The notes under the pieces: generated by a model | Told to the model about the DNA's origin: nothing | The model's input: only the letters and a program-made list of their open reading frames with translations | Databases searched by the model: none | Position numbers and translations under genes: made by a program | Shown here: positions 60,324 to 64,000 of the stretch, one piece after another | Layout of the letters: each line of letters starts with the position of its first letter | Numbering within the stretch: the stretch's first letter is position 1 | Source of the DNA: Yoonia litorea | Lineage (GTDB): Bacteria > Pseudomonadota > Alphaproteobacteria > Rhodobacterales > Rhodobacteraceae | Length of the DNA: 64,000 bases | Assembly: GCF_900114675.1 (NCBI RefSeq) | Contig: NZ_FOZM01000001.1 | Location: 248,001-312,000 of the forward strand | Reading direction: 5' to 3'

Positions 60324-61130
60324 CTAAGGCGTTACAAATTTGGCGCCAGTTTCATTGCGGGTCCCGTCGGTCGTCAGCCTTTGCGTGCCGTTTGGTGTCG
60401 CTGGTCCGAGACCGGCAAGATGCGCCATTAGCTGCGTCAATGGCTGCCTCAGTGATGTGCCGAGTGAGACAGGTTGGCCGTCAACTTGCGCCATAGCGGA
60501 GACCACAGAAACGATACGTGCCTCACCGCCAACATCCATAAAGACTGGGGCACCGCTAGAGCCGAACGCGACCTCGCAATTCATGACAATGACGCCCGTT
60601 TGGCGGCCCAACACGCCGCAGACATCCTGCAAGCTTGGCGTATCTTCGCGGCCTCGTCCGTATGAGACGACGCGGACCTGATCCCCGGTGATCGGGTTTG
60701 CGGTGGTCTGGAATGGCCTGATGCGTGTCGTTCGGATCGGGTGACTCAACTCAAGAACGGCTATGTCCACGGCGACCGCGCCCGGACTGGTGATCCCGGC
60801 ATCAAAGACATAGTCCGGATGCGGAACCGCGCGCCGTATCAAACGTGACGCTTCGGAGCGCCCGCGGCGGAAGCCTGCGCGAAACTCGAATCTTTCCGCT
60901 GCGATCTGTTCTCCGTTGGCGTCATAGAGACAGTGCGCGGCGGTCAGGATGAGCTGGTCACGGATCAATGCCGCGGTGCAAAACCCTTTGCCACGTATAT
61001 CCAGTCGGCCAACGGCGTCCCACCCCTGACTATCCTGACGGGTTTGCAGGGGGATCAGGTCACTCTGCTGGGCCAGTGCCGGAGCACTCAGTCCGATAAC
61101 GAGAACGATTGCTGCAAGTAATTGCCGCAT
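60324..61130 (-). CDS. trypsin-like serine protease, exported
   Basis: S1-family protease of 268 residues. A signal peptide (LLAAIVLVIGLSAPALAQ) precedes the catalytic domain. The triad is visible: His in LILTAAHCLYDANG, Asp in AVDIAVLELSHPI and Ser in AFGSSGAPVFMDVG (GSSGAP in place of the usual GDSGGP). Probably acts in the periplasm; substrate unknown. There is no PDZ domain, so it is not of the DegP kind. It ends just before the hsp20 promoter. Confidence 0.9.
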   Translation of the reverse strand: MRQLLAAIVLVIGLSAPALAQQSDLIPLQTRQDSQGWDAVGRLDIRGKGFCTAALIRDQLILTAAHCLYDANGEQIAAERFEFRAGFRRGRSEASRLIRRAVPHPDYVFDAGITSPGAVAVDIAVLELSHPIRTTRIRPFQTTANPITGDQVRVVSYGRGREDTPSLQDVCGVLGRQTGVIVMNCEVAFGSSGAPVFMDVGGEARIVSVVSAMAQVDGQPVSLGTSLRQPLTQLMAHLAGLGPATPNGTQRLTTDGTRNETGAKFVTP

Positions 61131-61192
61131 ACTTCGGCCATATCTCCCTGTTTGAGGTTAATCTGGCCGTAACTTTGGGCAGGAATATGGCG

Positions 61193-62512
61193 TCAGCGCA
61201 AGATCGGGATTTGTGGTTCTCGTTTGCCAGGTGCGGTCAAGGCAGGGGGCTGCGGCCCACCGGTTGCCCAGTCCAGCAATTCAACCGTGTGAACGATAGG
61301 TACATCTGTGCCGCCACCGATCTGCATCATGCAACCAATATTCCCGGCAGCGATGATATCGGGCGTGAGCGCCTCAAGCGTTCTGACCTTCCGGTCTTTG
61401 AGTTGCTTCGAGATTTCCGGCTGCATCAGATTGTAGGTCCCTGCCGAGCCGCAGCACAGATGGCTGTCGGCGGGCTCAAGCACCGTGAACCCGGCTTTCT
61501 TGAGCAGGTCCTTGGGGAAGGTCTTGATCTGCTGTCCGTGCTGAAGCGAGCAGGCGGCGTGATAGGCGACCTTTGTTGCTTTGTCCTCGCCTGCAGGCAA
61601 ATCAAGCTTCATCAAAAGCTCTGAAACATCCATGGCAATTGCCGAGACTCTGGCCGCGTCGTCGGCGAGGCTGTCATTGCGGAACATATGTCCGTAGTCC
61701 TTGACTGTCGTTCCGCAGCCAGAGGTATTGATGACGATTGCATCAAGGCCCTCGCCGTCCATTTCCTTGGCCCACGCACGGATGTTTTTTGCTGCTGTTG
61801 CGTGGCTTTCGTCCTCTTTGCCCATGTGATGGGTCAGGGCGCCACAGCAACCCGCACCTTCTGCAACGACAACTTCGGCACCAAGCCGCGTCAGAAGGCG
61901 GATTGTGGCATCGTTGATGTCTGTGTTCAGTGCCTTTTGCGCACACCCTGTCATCAAGGCGACCCGCATTTTCTTGTCTTTCGCGGGAAAGGTCTGCGGG
62001 TCATCGTTCCGGCTGACAGGCGGAATCGTTTTCGGCGCCATTTCAAGCATCGCGCGGAGCCGCACATCAGGCATCCACTTTGCGAATGGGCGACCAATCT
62101 TCGCGCCGAGCAGCGCAACGCGAAAGCGCATCGGGTAAGGCAAAATACGCGCCAACAGCCAGCGCAAGGCGCGGTCGGACCACGGGCGATCATAATTCTT
62201 TTCGATGTAGGCGCGCGCATGGTCGACCAAATGCATGTAATGCACGCCCGATGGGCAGGTGGTCATACAAGCCAAGCAAGAAAGACAGCGGTCAATGTGC
62301 TTAACGGTCTTTTCGTCAGGCTTGCGCTCATTCTCGAGCATGTCCTTGATCAGGTAGATACGCCCTCGCGGACTGTCGAGTTCGTCACCCAGCACCTGAT
62401 ACGTCGGGCAGGTCGCCGTGCAAAATCCGCAATGCACACATGATCTGAGGATTTCATTCGACCTTGCGATACCAGGGTCTTTGAGTTGTTCGGGCGTAAA
62501 TGTTGTCTGCAT
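61193..62512 (-). CDS. glcF: glycolate oxidase iron-sulfur subunit
   Basis: Electron-transfer subunit of 439 residues of the membrane-linked glycolate dehydrogenase GlcDEF, which oxidises glycolate to glyoxylate. Two [4Fe-4S] clusters: CVHCGFCTATCPTYQ at residues 31-45 and CLSCLACMTTCPSG near residue 93. C-terminal cysteine-rich domains (GAGCCGALTHHMG; HLCCGSAGTYN) follow. Stop of glcE and its ATG overlap (TAATG). Last gene of the operon. Confidence 0.96.
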   Translation of the reverse strand: MQTTFTPEQLKDPGIARSNEILRSCVHCGFCTATCPTYQVLGDELDSPRGRIYLIKDMLENERKPDEKTVKHIDRCLSCLACMTTCPSGVHYMHLVDHARAYIEKNYDRPWSDRALRWLLARILPYPMRFRVALLGAKIGRPFAKWMPDVRLRAMLEMAPKTIPPVSRNDDPQTFPAKDKKMRVALMTGCAQKALNTDINDATIRLLTRLGAEVVVAEGAGCCGALTHHMGKEDESHATAAKNIRAWAKEMDGEGLDAIVINTSGCGTTVKDYGHMFRNDSLADDAARVSAIAMDVSELLMKLDLPAGEDKATKVAYHAACSLQHGQQIKTFPKDLLKKAGFTVLEPADSHLCCGSAGTYNLMQPEISKQLKDRKVRTLEALTPDIIAAGNIGCMMQIGGGTDVPIVHTVELLDWATGGPQPPALTAPGKREPQIPILR

Positions 62513-63618
62513 TAGCTCATCATCCCAGGGTTAAGGATTCCGCGTGGGTCGAATTTACTGCGAAGACCGGAGGTCATCGCTGCCAGCGCCGGTGCTTCAG
62601 GTTGGAACGTCGGGACATCTGCACTGCCCCGGATCAATGTCGCATGTCCGTCAAAGCTCCCCAAAGAGGCGCGCAAATCGCGGCCCTGATCAACAAGGAC
62701 CCACATCAGCCCGCCACCCCAGTCGTACTGAACCGACTTCGGTGAAATTTTGCTAATCAGCCCGGCTGCTGCTGATGGTTTGCTGGAAATGCGCCAGACG
62801 TCACCTTCCTGGTTTGCCAGATGCGTCACGTCACGTACTGCGGCCCAGCGGCTGTTATCCTCGCTGATTTCAATATCGACATCACCAAAAGCGGCAAGCG
62901 TCGCACGCAGCCGGTTTGCGCGGTATTTGACGGAATCCGCAAAGCCTTCAATCCGCAAGATCGTCAGCGGTGCGCCGCCTTCGCCCTTTGGAAAATGTGC
63001 AGCACCTGTCACCTCGAAAGGCGAGCCAAGCGCCTTTGACATGGCGGCAATTGCTTTCTCATCAGACAGACCAGCCAGCATGAGTGTTCCGGTCGTCTCT
63101 ACGTTTGGGAGAACTTTTAATGCGACCTCGCTCATCACACCCAATGTGCCGTATGATCCCGCCATCAGTTTGACCAAATCGTAGCCGGTCACATTCTTCA
63201 TCACGCGGCCGCCGTTCTTGATGATGTTGCCCGATCCATCGACGAAGCGCACGCCGAGCATAAAGTCGCGACACGCTCCGACCGCGATGCGGCGAGGGCC
63301 TGACACATTGGCCGCAGCAAGACCACCGAGTGTTGGTGTGCCGTCTGTGTTGAGCAATGGACGATGGTCCATGGGCTCAAAAGCCAAACGCTGGTTTTCA
63401 GCAGCCAATGTCTCTTCAATTTCAGCAACAGGCGTGCCTGCACCGGCGACAATCGTCAGTGCACCTGGCTCATAAAGTGAAATACCGTTGAGGGCGGAAG
63501 TGCTTAGTATCTCACCATCAGACTTGCCAATCGGTCGTGTTCCACCGCCCTGAATGCGCAAGGGTCCATTGGCGCCCTTGATCATCTGCGCCAGTTCGTC
63601 TTCGGTTGTCGGCGTCAT
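62512..63618 (-). CDS. glcE: glycolate oxidase FAD-binding subunit
   Basis: FAD-linked subunit of 368 residues. The PCMH-type FAD domain shows GPLRIQGGGTRPIGKSDGEI, LTIVAGAGTPVAEIEETLAA and LGGLAAANVSGPRRIAVGAC; a smaller C-terminal domain follows. Shorter than GlcD, as usual. Middle gene of glcD-glcE-glcF on the minus strand; it overlaps glcF by one base. Confidence 0.95.
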   Translation of the reverse strand: MTPTTEDELAQMIKGANGPLRIQGGGTRPIGKSDGEILSTSALNGISLYEPGALTIVAGAGTPVAEIEETLAAENQRLAFEPMDHRPLLNTDGTPTLGGLAAANVSGPRRIAVGACRDFMLGVRFVDGSGNIIKNGGRVMKNVTGYDLVKLMAGSYGTLGVMSEVALKVLPNVETTGTLMLAGLSDEKAIAAMSKALGSPFEVTGAAHFPKGEGGAPLTILRIEGFADSVKYRANRLRATLAAFGDVDIEISEDNSRWAAVRDVTHLANQEGDVWRISSKPSAAAGLISKISPKSVQYDWGGGLMWVLVDQGRDLRASLGSFDGHATLIRGSADVPTFQPEAPALAAMTSGLRSKFDPRGILNPGMMS

Positions 63619-63675
63619 TGTTGACCTCTTGAAGTGGAATGAGCTGTGTTGCCATTGCGTCTGGCGAGCGGGGGG

Positions 63676-64000
63676 TTATGCCGCGCGCCGCTGGTCTGAT
63701 GTGGCCAAAGGAAAGACCTTTGCTGCATTCAGCAACCAAGCAGGATCAAACACGTCCTTGACCACCATCTGAGCTTCGAGGTCCGCTGGCGCGTATTGCA
63801 CGTTCATCAGATCGCGTTTTTCGATCCCGACGCCATGTTCGCCGGTCAGACAGCCGCCAACTTCTACACATAGTTTCAGGATCTCAGCGCCAAATGCCTC
63901 GCACAGTTCGAGATCACCGGGCTTGTTGGCATCAAACAGAATAAGCGGATGCATGTTGCCGTCACCGGCGTGAAACACGTTACCTACGTCGAGTCCGAAC
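63676..64000 (-). CDS. glcD: glycolate oxidase subunit GlcD (partial, N-terminus outside window)
   Basis: C-terminal ~107 residues of the main catalytic FAD subunit of glycolate oxidase. The segment NVFHAGDGNMHPLILFD with metal/substrate histidines and GGCLTGEHGVGIEKRDLMN are diagnostic. The frame runs open through the right edge, so about three quarters of the gene lies outside. It is 57 bases upstream of glcE. Confidence 0.93.
   Translation of the reverse strand, partial: FGLDVGNVFHAGDGNMHPLILFDANKPGDLELCEAFGAEILKLCVEVGGCLTGEHGVGIEKRDLMNVQYAPADLEAQMVVKDVFDPAWLLNAAKVFPLATSDQRRAA

Noticed and set aside
1..64000. prophage, transposon, CRISPR array, restriction or other defence system
   Set aside because: No integrase, transposase, phage structural gene, regular direct repeat array or Cas protein was seen; gene content is uniformly core-like.
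1..64000. tRNA or rRNA genes
   Set aside because: No cloverleaf or rRNA sequence was recognised in the intergenic gaps by reading; a tRNA scan would settle it.

Overview
The window looks like ordinary core chromosome of an alphaproteobacterium of the Rhodobacteraceae (roseobacter group). Pointers are MipZ, CtrA-type TTAA-N7-TTAA boxes, a split F0 operon with both b and b' subunits, an RpoH with the family box, leuC and leuD apart from leuB, and intergenic repeats of a kind I recognise from roseobacters. I see no phage, transposase, CRISPR array, rRNA or tRNA. Genus cannot be fixed from sequence reading alone. The genes are tightly packed: many co-directional pairs overlap by ATGA, GTGA or TTGA, and five convergent pairs interleave their stop codons in a shared YTAR tetranucleotide.

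Left part (1-19.0 kb). The 3' part of glnD (PII uridylyltransferase) lies behind an LpoA-like lipoprotein gene. Divergent from these are rsmI, yraN and gshB, an arrangement like the E. coli yraL-yraM-yraN locus. Then come comM/yifB, a glutathione S-transferase, a cobU plus phosphatase pair, rpoH, coaBC-dut and a membrane-anchored MoeB, an M3 peptidase, a CDF cation transporter, an SH3-domain secreted protein, a hydroxypyruvate/glyoxylate reductase and an MscS channel.

Middle part (19-34 kb). A small RTX-repeat protein sits behind a perfect CtrA box. The leucine biosynthesis genes leuC, leuD and leuB are interspersed with a DUF2945 gene on the opposite strand, an uncharacterised membrane protein with an endonuclease/phosphatase-fold protein behind it, an NAD(P)-binding epimerase-like gene and its divergent LysR regulator. 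Next are an EamA transporter, an FMN-binding glutamate synthase-like protein, mipZ (cell division), a DEAD-box helicase and a methyltransferase.

Translation block (34.2-41.6 kb, minus strand). ffh, two GNAT acetyltransferases, chorismate mutase, rpsP, a 49-residue small ORF, rimM, trmD, then rplS and rpmE. A DoxX gene on the plus strand splits trmD from rplS, and a paralogous DoxX gene lies at the other end of the block, so the two point inward.

Right part (41.6-64 kb). An azoreductase with divergent LysR, an ArsR repressor with a clear palindromic operator, the F0 ATP synthase operon atpI-B-E-X-F, a FadR-type regulator, an OmpA lipoprotein, two DNA repair genes (Ada-like methyltransferase, nth), adenosine kinase, a small surface-glycan cluster (sulfotransferase, large glycosyltransferase, uncharacterised protein), a HIT protein, an orphan ABC ATPase, pirin, polA, an hsp20 gene with a sigma-32-like promoter and a ROSE-like RNA thermometer hairpin, a trypsin-like protease, and glcF-glcE-glcD (glycolate oxidase; glcD cut by the window edge).

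I did not find a clearly new multi-gene system. The observations most worth testing are the hsp20 thermometer, the two CtrA boxes, the rpsP-rimM small ORF, the sulfotransferase/glycosyltransferase locus, the endonuclease gene with no usual start codon near its signal peptide, and a chain of four hairpins upstream of ffh.
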